Shown here: in pieces, positions 45,196 to 54,681 of the stretch
How positions within the stretch are numbered: position 1 is the stretch's first letter
Layout: each line of letters opens with the position of its first letter
DNA from: Hyphomicrobiales bacterium
Lineage (GTDB): Bacteria > Pseudomonadota > Alphaproteobacteria > Rhizobiales > Rhizobiaceae
Reading direction: 5' to 3'
Assembly: GCA_900472395.1 (NCBI GenBank)
Contig: UCHV01000026.1
Location: forward strand, 1 to 64,000
Length of the DNA: 64,000 nucleotides
The notes under the pieces: generated by a model
The model's input: only the letters and a program-made list of their open reading frames with translations
Database searches by the model: none
What the model was told of the DNA's origin: nothing
Position numbers and translations under genes: made by a program

Positions 45196-46557
45196 ATGTC
45201 GTTTACCAAAGTTTCTACCCTTGGACGTTTGGGGGCAGCCGCAACGGCGTTTCTCGCTCCGGCTGTTGCCCTTGCGCAGGAAGCAGCGGCACCTGCTGCA
45301 GCCGCCGCTGCCGCAACGCCTGTTCCGGACAAGGCCGATACAGCCTTCATGTTCATTGCCACGCTTCTCGTGTTCTTCATGATCATGCCGGGCATCGCAC
45401 TGTTTTACGGCGGTCTCGTGCGCACCAAGAACATGCTGTCGGTACTGATGCAGTGCACGGTCGTTGCCGCAGCCGTCATGCTGATCTGGGTGACCTACGG
45501 TTATTCCTTCGCCTTTGGCGGCAGCACCTCTGCCTTCTGGGGCGGCACGGCAAAGATGTTCCTCTCGGGCGTCACGGTCGATTCGACCGCTGCAACCTTC
45601 ACTGACGGCGTCGTCATCCCGGAATTCATCTTCGTGATGTTCCAGATGACCTTTGCGGCGCTGACTCCGGCCCTCATCGTCGGCGCATTTGCCGAGCGTA
45701 TCAAGTTCTCGGCCGTGGTGCTGTTTTGCGTGCTCTGGGTCACTTTCGTCTATTTCCCGATCGCCCACATGGTCTGGGATGCCAACGGCCTGATCTTCGG
45801 CTGGGGCGCGCTTGATTTCGCAGGCGGCACGGTCGTGCACATCAATGCGGGTCTTGCAGGTCTGATCGGCGCGATCATGGTCGGCAAGCGTACCGGCTTC
45901 GGCAAGGACATGATGGCGCCTCACTCGATGACACTGACGCTCGTCGGTGCCGCCATGCTGTGGTTCGGCTGGTTCGGTTTCAACGCCGGTTCCAACCTCG
46001 AAGCGTCCGGCGGTGCGATGCTCGCAACCGTCAACACCTTCGTTGCCACCGCAGCTGCCATCGTGTCGTGGTGCGTCGTAGAAACCTTTACCCGCGGCAA
46101 GGCTTCGCTGCTCGGTGCCGTTTCGGGCATGATCGCCGGGCTTGTCGCCATCACGCCGGCTGCCGGCATTGCCGGTCCGATGGGCGCCATCGTCATGGGG
46201 CTTCTCGTTTCGCCGCTTTGCTACTTCTTCGTCGCCGTCGTGAAGAACAAGTTCGGTTACGACGATACGGCTGACGTTTTCGGCGTTCACGGTATCGGCG
46301 GCCTCTTCGGCGCGCTGGCGACCGGCATCTTCGCATCGTCGTCGCTCGGCGGCGTTGGTTATGCCGAAGGCGTCACCATGGGCGGCCAGTTCATGACGCA
46401 GCTTTATGCCGTCCTCGTCACCATCGCATGGTGCGGTATCGGCTCCTTCGTCCTCTACAAGATCGTCGATCTGATCGTCGGCCTGCGTGTGACGGTCGAA
46501 GCCGAACGCGAAGGTCTCGATCTCGCGTCGCATGGCGAAGCTGCCTATCACAACTGA
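45196..46557 (+). CDS. amtB: Ammonium transporter AmtB
   Basis: A 453-aa protein with signal-peptide-like N-terminus (AFLAPAVALAQE) and eleven membrane segments. Twin-His and conserved motifs appear in FPIAHMVWD, DFAGGTVVHINAGLAGL and VFGVHGIGGLFGALATGIF. It conducts NH4+/NH3 into the cell and is gated by GlnK. The start is the ATG at 45196; the long open frame upstream overlaps glnK and is not used. A strong terminator follows. Confidence 0.95.
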   Translation: MSFTKVSTLGRLGAAATAFLAPAVALAQEAAAPAAAAAAATPVPDKADTAFMFIATLLVFFMIMPGIALFYGGLVRTKNMLSVLMQCTVVAAAVMLIWVTYGYSFAFGGSTSAFWGGTAKMFLSGVTVDSTAATFTDGVVIPEFIFVMFQMTFAALTPALIVGAFAERIKFSAVVLFCVLWVTFVYFPIAHMVWDANGLIFGWGALDFAGGTVVHINAGLAGLIGAIMVGKRTGFGKDMMAPHSMTLTLVGAAMLWFGWFGFNAGSNLEASGGAMLATVNTFVATAAAIVSWCVVETFTRGKASLLGAVSGMIAGLVAITPAAGIAGPMGAIVMGLLVSPLCYFFVAVVKNKFGYDDTADVFGVHGIGGLFGALATGIFASSSLGGVGYAEGVTMGGQFMTQLYAVLVTIAWCGIGSFVLYKIVDLIVGLRVTVEAEREGLDLASHGEAAYHN

Positions 46558-46616
46558 TCGGTTTTCGCGCGGCAGACCGCTACTGTCGCGCGGATTTCAC
46601 ATGTCTGATGCTGTCG

Positions 46617-46650
46617 AAAAGGCCCGGGACAAAACGTTCCGGGCCTTTTT
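46617..46650 (+). terminator. Terminator of glnK-amtB
   Basis: AAAAGGCCCGGGAC and GTTCCGGGCCTTTTT form a near-perfect long stem with a T-run. Confidence 0.93.
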
Positions 46651-46681
46651 GCTGGGGTAAATTTTACCCTTACAGGCGTGG

Positions 46682-46696
46682 TTAAAGCTGCGTTAA
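46682..46696. promoter_or_regulatory. CtrA-type site upstream of ftsK
   Basis: TTAA-N7-TTAA (46682-46685 and 46693-46696) matches the CtrA full-site consensus. It lies about 94 bases before the ftsK start and suggests cell-cycle control of ftsK. A consensus match alone does not prove binding. Confidence 0.6.
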
Positions 46697-46789
46697 CCTG
46701 CTTTCGTTAGCCTGTTCTCATCTGGGCGCATTGCGTGTCGGGCCGCCGATTCGAACGCCATGCCCAAAACTGGTTACAGGCTGGTGATA

Positions 46790-49435
46790 ATGAGCAGAAG
46801 CAATTCGGCAGCCATGGCGCATCGTTCGACGCGCCTCGTGCTTACCGCTTTCGTCATGCGTCAGATTCTGGCGCTTCTTGGTTTCGGGATTTTTCTCGGG
46901 CTCGCGCTGGCTATTGCCGCGCTGGCAACGTGGAACGTTGCCGATCCGAGCTTCTCCTATGCCACCGATAATGAGCCGACGAACCTTCTCGGGTCTGCGG
47001 GCGCTGCCTTCGCCGACATGATGATGCAGTTTCTCGGGCTTGCCAGTGTACTGGCTCTCCTGCCGATCCTTGCCTGGGCGATGGCGCTGATCACCGGCCG
47101 CCATATCGACCGTCTTCCGGCTCGCATCGCTGCCTGGTTCGGCGCCGCCCTTGCTGGTGCTGCCACGCTCGGCTGTTTTCCCGCTCCGCTCACCTGGCCG
47201 ATCCCCAACGGCATCGGCGGTGTGCTGGGTGACATGATCCTGCGTTTCCCCGCCCTTTTCGTGGGGGCCTATCCGACAGGCATGCTCGCCACCATTCTCG
47301 GCTGCATCTTTGCCGTGCCGACCGCATGGCTGATGTTCTTTTCCTCGGGCCTGATCGGGCAGCGCGAAGCTGTGGAGATCGACGAGGACGACATTCCGGA
47401 GCCGCCGCGCCGCAATGCAGCGCAGGATGACGATGAGGATGAAGAAGGCGGATTTGGCGGTTTCCTCGCCTTCGGCGCGCTTGCCCACTACTGGTACACC
47501 GCCCAAGCCCAGTTCCGTCGTCTCTTCGGCATCAAGTCGCGGTCGCGGATGAGCGGCCCGCATGAACAGCCTTATGACTTCAACGACGATGAATTCGGCG
47601 GCCTCAACGAACCGGTGCGCGCCAAGGCGATGAACCGTGGCGATCGCCGCGAGCCTTCCATGGATGGCGGCGAGTTTGCCAACCGTACAATGGCGCGCCG
47701 CGCCATCGCCGCGCCGCCCATGGCGCAGGATGACGACGACGAATATGATGATGACGTCGGCATGCGCCGCCCGGCCGGCATTCTGCCGGATGACGACGCG
47801 TTCGTTTCAGGCACACGCGGCCGCGGCAACAATCCGCGCGTAACGCCGGCAGCCGCCCCGCCAAAGCCGAGTGCACGCGTCGGCCGCGAGGCGCAGTCTT
47901 CCTTCATCGATCCCGAAGGTTTCCAGCTGCCGTCCGTCCACCTTCTCACCGAACCGAAGGCCGTTGCCCGCGATGCCTCGTTGTCTGCCGATGCGCTCGA
48001 GCAGAATGCCCGCATGCTGGAAGGCGTGTTGGAAGATTTCGGCGTCAAGGGCGAGATCATCCATGTCCGTCCGGGTCCGGTCGTCACGCTTTACGAACTA
48101 GAGCCGGCGCCCGGCATCAAGTCGTCCCGCGTCATCGGTCTTGCCGACGATATCGCCCGCTCGATGAGCGCGATCGCCGCCCGTGTCGCCGTCGTGCCCG
48201 GCCGCAATGCGATCGGTATCGAGCTGCCGAATTCCACCCGCGAAACCGTCTATCTGCGCGAAATGATCGGCAGCCGCGATTTCGAGGGCAGCAAGGCCAA
48301 GCTCGCCATGGCGCTTGGCAAGACGATCGGCGGCGAACCGGTCATCGCCGATCTCGCCAAGATGCCGCATCTTCTCGTCGCCGGCACCACCGGTTCGGGT
48401 AAGTCGGTCGCCATCAATACCATGATCCTGTCGCTGCTTTACCGACACAGCCCGGAAAAATGCCGCCTGATCATGATCGATCCAAAAATGCTGGAACTGT
48501 CGATCTATGACGGCATCCCGCATCTTCTGTCGCCTGTCGTCACCGATCCGAAAAAGGCCGTCGTCGCGCTCAAATGGACCGTCCGCGAGATGGAAGAGCG
48601 CTACAAGAAGATGTCGAAGATCGGTGTGCGCAATATCGACGGCTTCAACACCCGTGTCGAGCAGGCGCTCGCCAAGGGTGAAGTGCTCACCCGCACCGTG
48701 CAGACGGGCTTTGACCGCCAGACGGGCGAGGCGATGTACGAGACGGAAGAGTTCGATCTGAAGCCTCTGCCCTATATCGTCGTTGTCATCGACGAAATGG
48801 CCGACCTGATGATGGTGGCCGGCAAGGATATCGAAGGCGCAGTCCAGCGTCTGGCGCAGATGGCACGTGCTGCCGGCATCCATGTCATCATGGCAACGCA
48901 GCGTCCGTCCGTCGATGTCATCACCGGCACGATCAAGGCCAACTTCCCGACGCGCATCTCCTTCCAGGTCACGTCGAAGATCGACAGTCGCACCATTCTG
49001 GGTGAACAGGGGGCAGAACAGCTGCTCGGCATGGGCGACATGCTCTATATGGCCGGTGGCGGCCGCATCCAGCGTGTCCATGGTCCTTTCGTGTCGGATA
49101 ACGAAGTCGAGGAAATCGTCTCCTACTTGAAAAGCCAGGGTTCGCCCCAATATCTCGAAGCAATTACGGCAGACGACGAGGATGACGACGAAGGCGGCCC
49201 GGGCGGCACATCCAATCTCTCGGATTCGGATGACCCTTACGATCAGGCAGTGGCAATCGTGTTGCGTGACGGCAAGGCATCGACGTCCTATATCCAGCGT
49301 CGGCTGGGCATCGGTTACAACCGCGCTGCGTCGCTGATCGAGCGGATGGAGCAGGAAGGGCTGATCGGCCCGGCCAACCACGCCGGCAAACGCGAGATAC
49401 TGGTGCCGACAGAGAACGATATTCTCGATCGGTAA
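46790..49435 (+). CDS. ftsK: DNA translocase FtsK
   Basis: About 881 aa. The N-terminal part has four or more membrane segments ([20 protein letters not shown] on), then an acidic/Pro-rich linker, then the RecA-like motor with Walker [11 protein letters not shown] and [13 protein letters not shown], and a C-terminal gamma winged-helix domain ([20 protein letters not shown]). It pumps DNA at the division septum and loads XerCD. An ATG at 46790 is favoured; another in-frame codon at 46760 is possible. Confidence 0.95.
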   Translation: MSRSNSAAMAHRSTRLVLTAFVMRQILALLGFGIFLGLALAIAALATWNVADPSFSYATDNEPTNLLGSAGAAFADMMMQFLGLASVLALLPILAWAMALITGRHIDRLPARIAAWFGAALAGAATLGCFPAPLTWPIPNGIGGVLGDMILRFPALFVGAYPTGMLATILGCIFAVPTAWLMFFSSGLIGQREAVEIDEDDIPEPPRRNAAQDDDEDEEGGFGGFLAFGALAHYWYTAQAQFRRLFGIKSRSRMSGPHEQPYDFNDDEFGGLNEPVRAKAMNRGDRREPSMDGGEFANRTMARRAIAAPPMAQDDDDEYDDDVGMRRPAGILPDDDAFVSGTRGRGNNPRVTPAAAPPKPSARVGREAQSSFIDPEGFQLPSVHLLTEPKAVARDASLSADALEQNARMLEGVLEDFGVKGEIIHVRPGPVVTLYELEPAPGIKSSRVIGLADDIARSMSAIAARVAVVPGRNAIGIELPNSTRETVYLREMIGSRDFEGSKAKLAMALGKTIGGEPVIADLAKMPHLLVAGTTGSGKSVAINTMILSLLYRHSPEKCRLIMIDPKMLELSIYDGIPHLLSPVVTDPKKAVVALKWTVREMEERYKKMSKIGVRNIDGFNTRVEQALAKGEVLTRTVQTGFDRQTGEAMYETEEFDLKPLPYIVVVIDEMADLMMVAGKDIEGAVQRLAQMARAAGIHVIMATQRPSVDVITGTIKANFPTRISFQVTSKIDSRTILGEQGAEQLLGMGDMLYMAGGGRIQRVHGPFVSDNEVEEIVSYLKSQGSPQYLEAITADDEDDDEGGPGGTSNLSDSDDPYDQAVAIVLRDGKASTSYIQRRLGIGYNRAASLIERMEQEGLIGPANHAGKREILVPTENDILDR

Positions 49436-49508
49436 CCGCGCTGTGATAAGGCGCGGCCATCAAGCCGCCGCCTTTCACGGTGAGGAAGAGACTGAAGGAG
49501 AATACCGA

Positions 49509-50153
49509 ATGACAGTGAAGACCATGCCGCAGATCCTGACGCCCTCCCTCAGCCGCCGCGGTTTCGTAACCGGCGTCACGGCCATGGCTTTTGGCAGTCT
49601 CACCGGCCTTCCCGCACTAGCGCAGGGAAATGCTTCGGCGCAGAAGATCGCCGATCACTTTTCCTCCGTCAAAACCATGATGGGCGAGTTCGTGCAGTTC
49701 GGCCCGCGCGGCGAACAGACCGGCGGCAAGTTCTTCATCGAACGTCCCGGCAAGCTGCGTTTCAATTTCGAGGATCCATCGCCGATCCGCGTCATTGCCG
49801 ACGGCAAGAATGTCGTGATCGGCAATCTCAAGCTGAAGACCTGGGATATCTATCCCCTGTCCAAGACACCGCTCAGCCTGCTTCTGTCGGACAAGATCGA
49901 CCTGCAGAACCAGACCGTGCGCGACGTCAAGGAAGAGTCTGATCTCATCACCATCGTGCTTGGCAACAAGAGTATCTTTGGCGACAGCACCATCACCATG
50001 ATGTTCGATCCAAAGACCTACGATCTGCGCCAGTGGACCATTACCGACCTTCAGAACAAGGAAACCTCGGTGATGATCTACAACGTGCAGAACGGCACGC
50101 AGTTCGACGACAAGGTGTTCCAGATCGATTACCAGGCCGTTCACCGCCGATAA
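49509..50153 (+). CDS. lolA: Outer-membrane lipoprotein carrier LolA family protein
   Basis: A 214-aa periplasmic protein. The signal peptide begins with a Tat-like SRRGFVTGVTAMAFGS motif. The mature part has SVKTMMGEFVQFGPRG, RPGKLRFNFEDPSP and VFQIDY, the LolA fold signature. LolA shuttles lipoproteins from inner to outer membrane. The ATG at 49509 has GAAGGAGAATA upstream. It is 73 bases after ftsK. Confidence 0.9.
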   Translation: MTVKTMPQILTPSLSRRGFVTGVTAMAFGSLTGLPALAQGNASAQKIADHFSSVKTMMGEFVQFGPRGEQTGGKFFIERPGKLRFNFEDPSPIRVIADGKNVVIGNLKLKTWDIYPLSKTPLSLLLSDKIDLQNQTVRDVKEESDLITIVLGNKSIFGDSTITMMFDPKTYDLRQWTITDLQNKETSVMIYNVQNGTQFDDKVFQIDYQAVHRR

Positions 50154-50264
50154 GCTGTTCATGGGCAGACGAGATTTCGAAAGGTCGCCGAAATGGTGGC
50201 CTTTCTGCTTTTCAGCACATCGGAAATTGCCTAGACCCTTGGCCATCAGCAGGGGACTTTCCGC

Positions 50265-51065
50265 ATGTCATTTTCCATCACCACCTGGAACATCAACTCG
50301 GTGCGGTTGCGCATGCCGATCGTCGAACAGTTCATCGTTCGCCACCAGCCTGACATTCTCTGCCTGCAGGAGATCAAGTGTCAGGAGCCGGAATTCCCGC
50401 TCGCTCCCCTGAAAGCGCTCGGTTACGAGCACATCATCATCCACGGCCAGAAGGGTTATCACGGCGTGGCAATTGCCTCGCGTATCCCGCTGTCGGAAGA
50501 TCATCGTCAGAATTATTGCAATGTCGGCGATGCCCGTCATATCTCGGCGATCTTCGAGCGCGGTTCGCGCCGCATCCGCCTGCATAATTTCTACGTCCCC
50601 GCCGGTGGTGACGAGCCGGATCGCACCATCAATCCGAAGTTTGGCCACAAGCTCGATTTCCTCGAAGAAATGAAAGTGCTGAAGGCAGATACGCCGGGCG
50701 TCTCGTCAATTCTCGTCGGCGATCTCAACATCGCGCCGCTGGAGCACGACGTCTGGTCGCACAAGCAGCTTCTGAAGATCGTCAGCCATACACCGGTGGA
50801 AACCGACGGCATGAAGGACGTCATCGCCAAGGGCGGCTGGCTGGACCTGATGCGCCAATACACGCCGGAGCCGGAAAAGATCTACACATGGTGGAGCTAC
50901 CGCGCAAAGGATTGGGAAGCCGCCAACAAGGGCCGCCGACTCGATCATATCTGGTCGTCGCCGGAGCTTGGTCCGTTTCTGGAAAAGATCGAGGTTCTGA
51001 AGGAAGCCCGCGGCTGGAACCAGCCATCGGACCACGTGCCGGTGACGGCAACGTTCAAGTTCTGA
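50265..51065 (+). CDS. xthA: Exodeoxyribonuclease III XthA
   Basis: A 266-aa AP endonuclease/3'-exonuclease. It has the N-terminal TWNINSVRLRM, metal-binding CLQEIKCQEPEFP, catalytic GDLNIAPLEHDVW and C-terminal PSDHVPVTATF motifs. It acts in base-excision repair of DNA. It starts about 110 bases after lolA, with a separate context. Confidence 0.94.
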   Translation: MSFSITTWNINSVRLRMPIVEQFIVRHQPDILCLQEIKCQEPEFPLAPLKALGYEHIIIHGQKGYHGVAIASRIPLSEDHRQNYCNVGDARHISAIFERGSRRIRLHNFYVPAGGDEPDRTINPKFGHKLDFLEEMKVLKADTPGVSSILVGDLNIAPLEHDVWSHKQLLKIVSHTPVETDGMKDVIAKGGWLDLMRQYTPEPEKIYTWWSYRAKDWEAANKGRRLDHIWSSPELGPFLEKIEVLKEARGWNQPSDHVPVTATFKF

Positions 51066-51075
51066 GGCGAAGAGG

Positions 51076-51100
51076 GCCGGGCCTGAACACAGGCCTCGGC
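51076..51100. terminator. Stem-loop between convergent xthA and cyclic-nucleotide-binding gene
   Basis: GCCGGGCCTG-AACA-CAGGCC-T-CGGC pairs over 10 bases with one bulge. There is no T-run, so it may only weakly terminate. Confidence 0.4.
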
Positions 51101-51117
51101 GAGACGAAGCTCCGTTC

Positions 51118-51573
51118 TTACAGGAACTTGCTTTCCATGGCCGTTGCCGCCTGCGCCATGCGCATCAGGTTTTCGCGGATGCGGGCCTGAAGAAGCTGCG
51201 CGGCGCGGGGATATTCTTCTAGCAGGCGATGGAACAGGGTGCGCGTCACCTTCATCACGTCGCTGTCCTGCAGCGCGATCGCCGTATATTTGCGTTCCAC
51301 CATGGTGACCAAGGCCAGTTCGGAAAGCAGCGTGCCGGACCCCACTTCCTTTTCCGCCTGCATATGGCCGTCACGTCCCAGGGTGGAGAGCTGAAAGCGC
51401 CCGCTGGCAATCACGAAGGCGCATTCGGCTGGAGAATGTTCGCGAAAAAGCGCCTGGCCTTCGCCGATCGTGCGGCGTTCGGCACCGAAAGCGATCAGCC
51501 GCAGCTGGTCGCCATCCATCTGTGAAAACAATGGCACCTGCGAAAGCAGGCGAATGTCGTCGGCAAGTGCCAT
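51118..51573 (-). CDS. Cyclic-nucleotide-binding-domain protein (Crp/Fnr-like, no HTH)
   Basis: A 151-aa protein that consists of a cNMP-binding domain (EGQALFREHSPAECAFVIAS then GSGTLLSELALVTMVERKYT) and short N- and C-terminal helices, with no DNA-binding domain. It lies 13 bases downstream of a CenR/OtpR-like response regulator on the same strand and is likely its operon partner, as in Brucella where the two genes are adjacent. Its ligand is unknown. Confidence 0.83.
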   Translation of the reverse strand: MALADDIRLLSQVPLFSQMDGDQLRLIAFGAERRTIGEGQALFREHSPAECAFVIASGRFQLSTLGRDGHMQAEKEVGSGTLLSELALVTMVERKYTAIALQDSDVMKVTRTLFHRLLEEYPRAAQLLQARIRENLMRMAQAATAMESKFL

Positions 51574-51586
51574 TGTCGTTCAGTCC

Positions 51587-52270
51587 TTACGGTACGATCT
51601 TGTAGCCGCCGTTTTCCGTCACGAGGATTTCCGCGTTGGACGGGTCGCGCTCGATCTTCTGGCGCAGGCGGTAGACATGGGTTTCCAGCGTGTGGGTGGT
51701 GACGCCGGAATTGTAACCCCAGACCTCTTCCAGCAGCACGTCTCTGGTAACCACCTTCTGACCGGCGCGGTAAAGGTAACGGATGATAGCCGCTTCCTTT
51801 TCGGTCAGGCGGATTTTTTTGCCGTCATCGGTGGTCAGCAGCTTCTGGCTGGGCTTGAACACGTAGGGGCCAACCGTGAAGGTGGCATCCTCGCTCTGCT
51901 CATACTGGCGCAGCTGGCCGCGGATGCGAGCAAGCAGAACAGCGAAGCGGAACGGCTTCGTCACATAATCGTTGGCTCCGGCTTCGAGACCCAGAATGGT
52001 GTCGCTGTCGGTGTCGTGGCCGGTCAGCATGATGATCGGTGCCTTGAAGCCACCCTTGCGAAGCAGTTTCACCGCTTCACGGCCATCCATGTCCGGCAGC
52101 CCGACATCCATGATCAGCAGGTCGATCTGGCCAGCCTTGGCCGTCTGCATCGCCTTGGTGGCGTTGCTTTCCTGCATGATGTTAAATTCTTCGTAAAATG
52201 ACAGCTGCTCGACCAGTGTTTCGCGCAGGTCGTTGTCATCATCGACCAGAAGGATGGTGCGTGCTGCCAT
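51587..52270 (-). CDS. OmpR-family response regulator (CenR/OtpR-like)
   Basis: A 227-aa regulator with an N-terminal receiver (DDDN acidic pocket, phosphoacceptor Asp in LLIMDVGLPDMDG, LTGHDTDSD, conserved TKPF) and a C-terminal winged-helix DNA-binding domain (THTLETHVYRLRQKIERDP). The sequence matches the alphaproteobacterial envelope regulator CenR/OtpR. No kinase gene is adjacent. An ATG at 52270 follows GAGGCAAG. Confidence 0.85.
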   Translation of the reverse strand: MAARTILLVDDDNDLRETLVEQLSFYEEFNIMQESNATKAMQTAKAGQIDLLIMDVGLPDMDGREAVKLLRKGGFKAPIIMLTGHDTDSDTILGLEAGANDYVTKPFRFAVLLARIRGQLRQYEQSEDATFTVGPYVFKPSQKLLTTDDGKKIRLTEKEAAIIRYLYRAGQKVVTRDVLLEEVWGYNSGVTTHTLETHVYRLRQKIERDPSNAEILVTENGGYKIVP

Positions 52271-52402
52271 GTAGAACTTGCCTCTTTGTTGTCGCGGGCC
52301 ATACGGATGGTGCGCGGCCGACTGTTTCGGGCACTTGATGTAAGTGTTAGCTTGCTATGAATTCAAATAAAATCATGAGCAAAGCAAAAACTTGTGAGGA
52401 AA

Positions 52403-52951
52403 ATGAGAGCCAAGCCCGAAAAGAAAAGGGGGCTGTCGACAATTGTCGTGCGCCAGGCACCCGGAAAGCGTTCGCGCGCGCTCGTTCAGGCGGGGCCGGT
52501 CACCTTCGAGGCAGCCATCGGACGTTCCGGTCGCACCGGGTTGAAGCGGGAAGGGGATGGCGCGACACCGATTGCATCCATGCCCGTTCTCTGCGGTTTT
52601 GTGCGGGGCGACCGGGTGCGTGCACTACCGACGGCGCTGCCCATGCGCCGCATCCGCGCCGACATGCTTTGGTGCGATCAGCCGCAGCATCCGAGTTACA
52701 ACAGGCTGGTAAAAGCGCCGTTCAAGCCCAGCCATGAGGAAATGAGGCGGGAGGACGGACTATACGATGTCTGCCTCGTGCTGGATTGGAATGTTTCTTG
52801 CCGCAGCCGTAACCGCGGTTCGGCGATCTTCTTTCACCTGATCCGGCCGGGTTATCAGCCAACGGCAGGATGCGTGGCGGTGAGCCTGCAGGATATGCGC
52901 CGGCTGTTGCGGGTGATCCGCAAGGGAACGGTGGTGAAGGTGGTGGGGTAG
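52403..52951 (+). CDS. L,D-transpeptidase catalytic (YkuD) domain protein
   Basis: About 182 aa. The YkuD motif is HLIRPGYQPTAGCVAV, with catalytic His and Cys. No signal peptide is evident, which is unusual for an L,D-transpeptidase; the protein starts MRAKPEKKRGLS. It may be cytoplasmic or the signal may be non-canonical. GTGAGGAAA precedes the ATG; an in-frame GTG nine bases earlier is possible. It is divergent from the CenR-like gene. Confidence 0.8.
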   Translation: MRAKPEKKRGLSTIVVRQAPGKRSRALVQAGPVTFEAAIGRSGRTGLKREGDGATPIASMPVLCGFVRGDRVRALPTALPMRRIRADMLWCDQPQHPSYNRLVKAPFKPSHEEMRREDGLYDVCLVLDWNVSCRSRNRGSAIFFHLIRPGYQPTAGCVAVSLQDMRRLLRVIRKGTVVKVVG

Positions 52952-52986
52952 GGAGGGGCGCTTTGCACCCCTCCCACGAAGTCAGG

Positions 52987-54393
52987 TTATTTCCAGTCGC
53001 GGATATCGACAAAATGACCGGCAATCGCCGCCGCCGCTGCCATCGCAGGCGAAACGAGATGTGTGCGGCCCTTGTAACCCTGCCGTCCCTCGAAATTGCG
53101 GTTCGAGGTAGAGGCGCAGCGCTCATATGGGTTCAGGCGGTCATCGTTCATGGCAAGGCACATGGAGCAGCCCGGTTCGCGCCACTCGAAACCGGCATCC
53201 TTGAAGATCGTGTCGAGGCCTTCGGCTTCCGCCTGTTCCTTGACGAGACCGGAGCCGGGCACAATCATGGCGTTGACGGTGGAGGCAACCTTCTTGCCCT
53301 CGACCATGGCGGCCGCTGCGCGAAGATCCTCGATACGGCCATTGGTGCAGGAGCCGATGAAGACGCGGTCGACGGTAATGTCGGTCATCTTCTGGCCGGG
53401 CTTCAGGCCCATATATTCCAAGGCACGCCATTTCGAGGTGCGCTTGTTTTCTTCCTGAATGTCGTCCGGGTTCGGCACAATGCCTTCCACCGAGATGACG
53501 TCTTCCGGCGAGGAACCCCAGGAGACGATCGGAGGCAGATTGGCGCCATCAAGCACGATTACCTTGTCGTAATGCGCGCCTTCGTCGCTGTGCAGCGTCT
53601 TCCAGTAATCGATCGCCATATCGAGTGCTGCACCTTTTGGCGCGCGCGGTTTGCCCTTGATGTATTCGAACGTGGTTTCGTCCGGCGCGATCAGGCCGGC
53701 GCGGGCGCCGCCTTCGATCGTCATGTTGCAGACCGTCATGCGGCCTTCCATGGAGAGCGAACGGATCGCCTCGCCGGCAAACTCGACCACGTGGCCGGTG
53801 CCGCCGGCGGTGCCGATCTCGCCGATGATGGCGAGAATGACGTCCTTGGCGGTCACACCTTCGGGCAGTTTGCCATCGACACGCACCAGCATGTTCTTGG
53901 CCTTTTTCTGCACCAGTGTCTGGGTGGCGAGAACATGCTCGACCTCGGATGTGCCGATGCCATGTGCCAGCGCGCCGAATGCGCCATGCGTGGACGTGTG
54001 GCTGTCACCACAGACGATGGTCATGCCCGGCAGGGTAAAACCCTGCTCGGGGCCGACGATGTGCACGATGCCTTGGCGGACATCCTTTTCCGAATAATAT
54101 TCGACACCGAAATCGGCAGCATTCTGGGCGAGCGCCTCCACCTGGATGCGGCTTTCCTCGTTCTTGATGCCGAGGTGGCGGTCGGCCGTGGTCGGCACGT
54201 TATGGTCGACGACGGCGAGCGTACGCTCCGGGGAGCGTACCTTGCGGCCGGCCATGCGCAGGCCTTCGAAAGCCTGTGGCGACGTCACTTCGTGAACGAG
54301 GTGACGATCGATGTAGAGAAGACAGGTTCCGTTTTCTTCCGATACGACGTGGTCGTCCCAGATCTTGTCATAGAGGGTACGCGGTGCGCTCAT
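52987..54393 (-). CDS. leuC: 3-isopropylmalate dehydratase large subunit LeuC
   Basis: A 468-aa aconitase-family enzyme of leucine biosynthesis that isomerises 2-isopropylmalate to 3-isopropylmalate with LeuD. The 4Fe-4S ligands appear in [12 protein letters not shown] and in GCSMCLAMN. The ATG at 54393 begins [13 protein letters not shown]; the frame extends six codons upstream. leuD is not adjacent. A long leader with a possible small ORF precedes it. Confidence 0.96.
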   Translation of the reverse strand: MSAPRTLYDKIWDDHVVSEENGTCLLYIDRHLVHEVTSPQAFEGLRMAGRKVRSPERTLAVVDHNVPTTADRHLGIKNEESRIQVEALAQNAADFGVEYYSEKDVRQGIVHIVGPEQGFTLPGMTIVCGDSHTSTHGAFGALAHGIGTSEVEHVLATQTLVQKKAKNMLVRVDGKLPEGVTAKDVILAIIGEIGTAGGTGHVVEFAGEAIRSLSMEGRMTVCNMTIEGGARAGLIAPDETTFEYIKGKPRAPKGAALDMAIDYWKTLHSDEGAHYDKVIVLDGANLPPIVSWGSSPEDVISVEGIVPNPDDIQEENKRTSKWRALEYMGLKPGQKMTDITVDRVFIGSCTNGRIEDLRAAAAMVEGKKVASTVNAMIVPGSGLVKEQAEAEGLDTIFKDAGFEWREPGCSMCLAMNDDRLNPYERCASTSNRNFEGRQGYKGRTHLVSPAMAAAAAIAGHFVDIRDWK

Positions 54394-54681
54394 GGCTGAC
54401 ATCCATTTCAAATGGTCATGTTTTGAAGACGGGAAATGCGGGCGGAAAAATCCGCCGAGCCGGGCATGTCGGCCCGGTCAGCTAAGTCGGCTGCAAAGCG
54501 CCCCGGAGACACGCGCGAAGAAACGTGCCGGTAGACGCTTGTGGTCCTGCAGCACGACAATCTGTTTCGCGAGACATCCGAATTTCGATCCCATGGTGGC
54601 TTATATAGCAGTTCAATGAAATGTCGGCAATCGGCTGCGTGACGCTGTGATGACGGATACTTGTGCCGTTGCCGATCGGCG
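54394..54681 (-). other. leuC leader region with candidate promoter, small ORF and hairpins
   Basis: On the minus strand TTGCCG (54625-54630), a 16-base spacer and CTATAT (54603-54608) make a promoter. A 38-codon ORF (54594 to 54478) starts a few bases after the predicted transcription start. It is followed by CCGGGC-CGACAT-GCCCGG and GGCGGA-TTTTT-CCGCC hairpins before leuC. The ORF has no clear run of Leu codons. Confidence 0.4.

Noticed and set aside
48098-49381. 427-aa frame antisense to ftsK
   Set aside because: Covers the conserved FtsK motor on the other strand; a shadow.
52870-54399. 509-aa frame antisense to leuC
   Set aside because: Entirely opposite leuC, with no recognisable domain.
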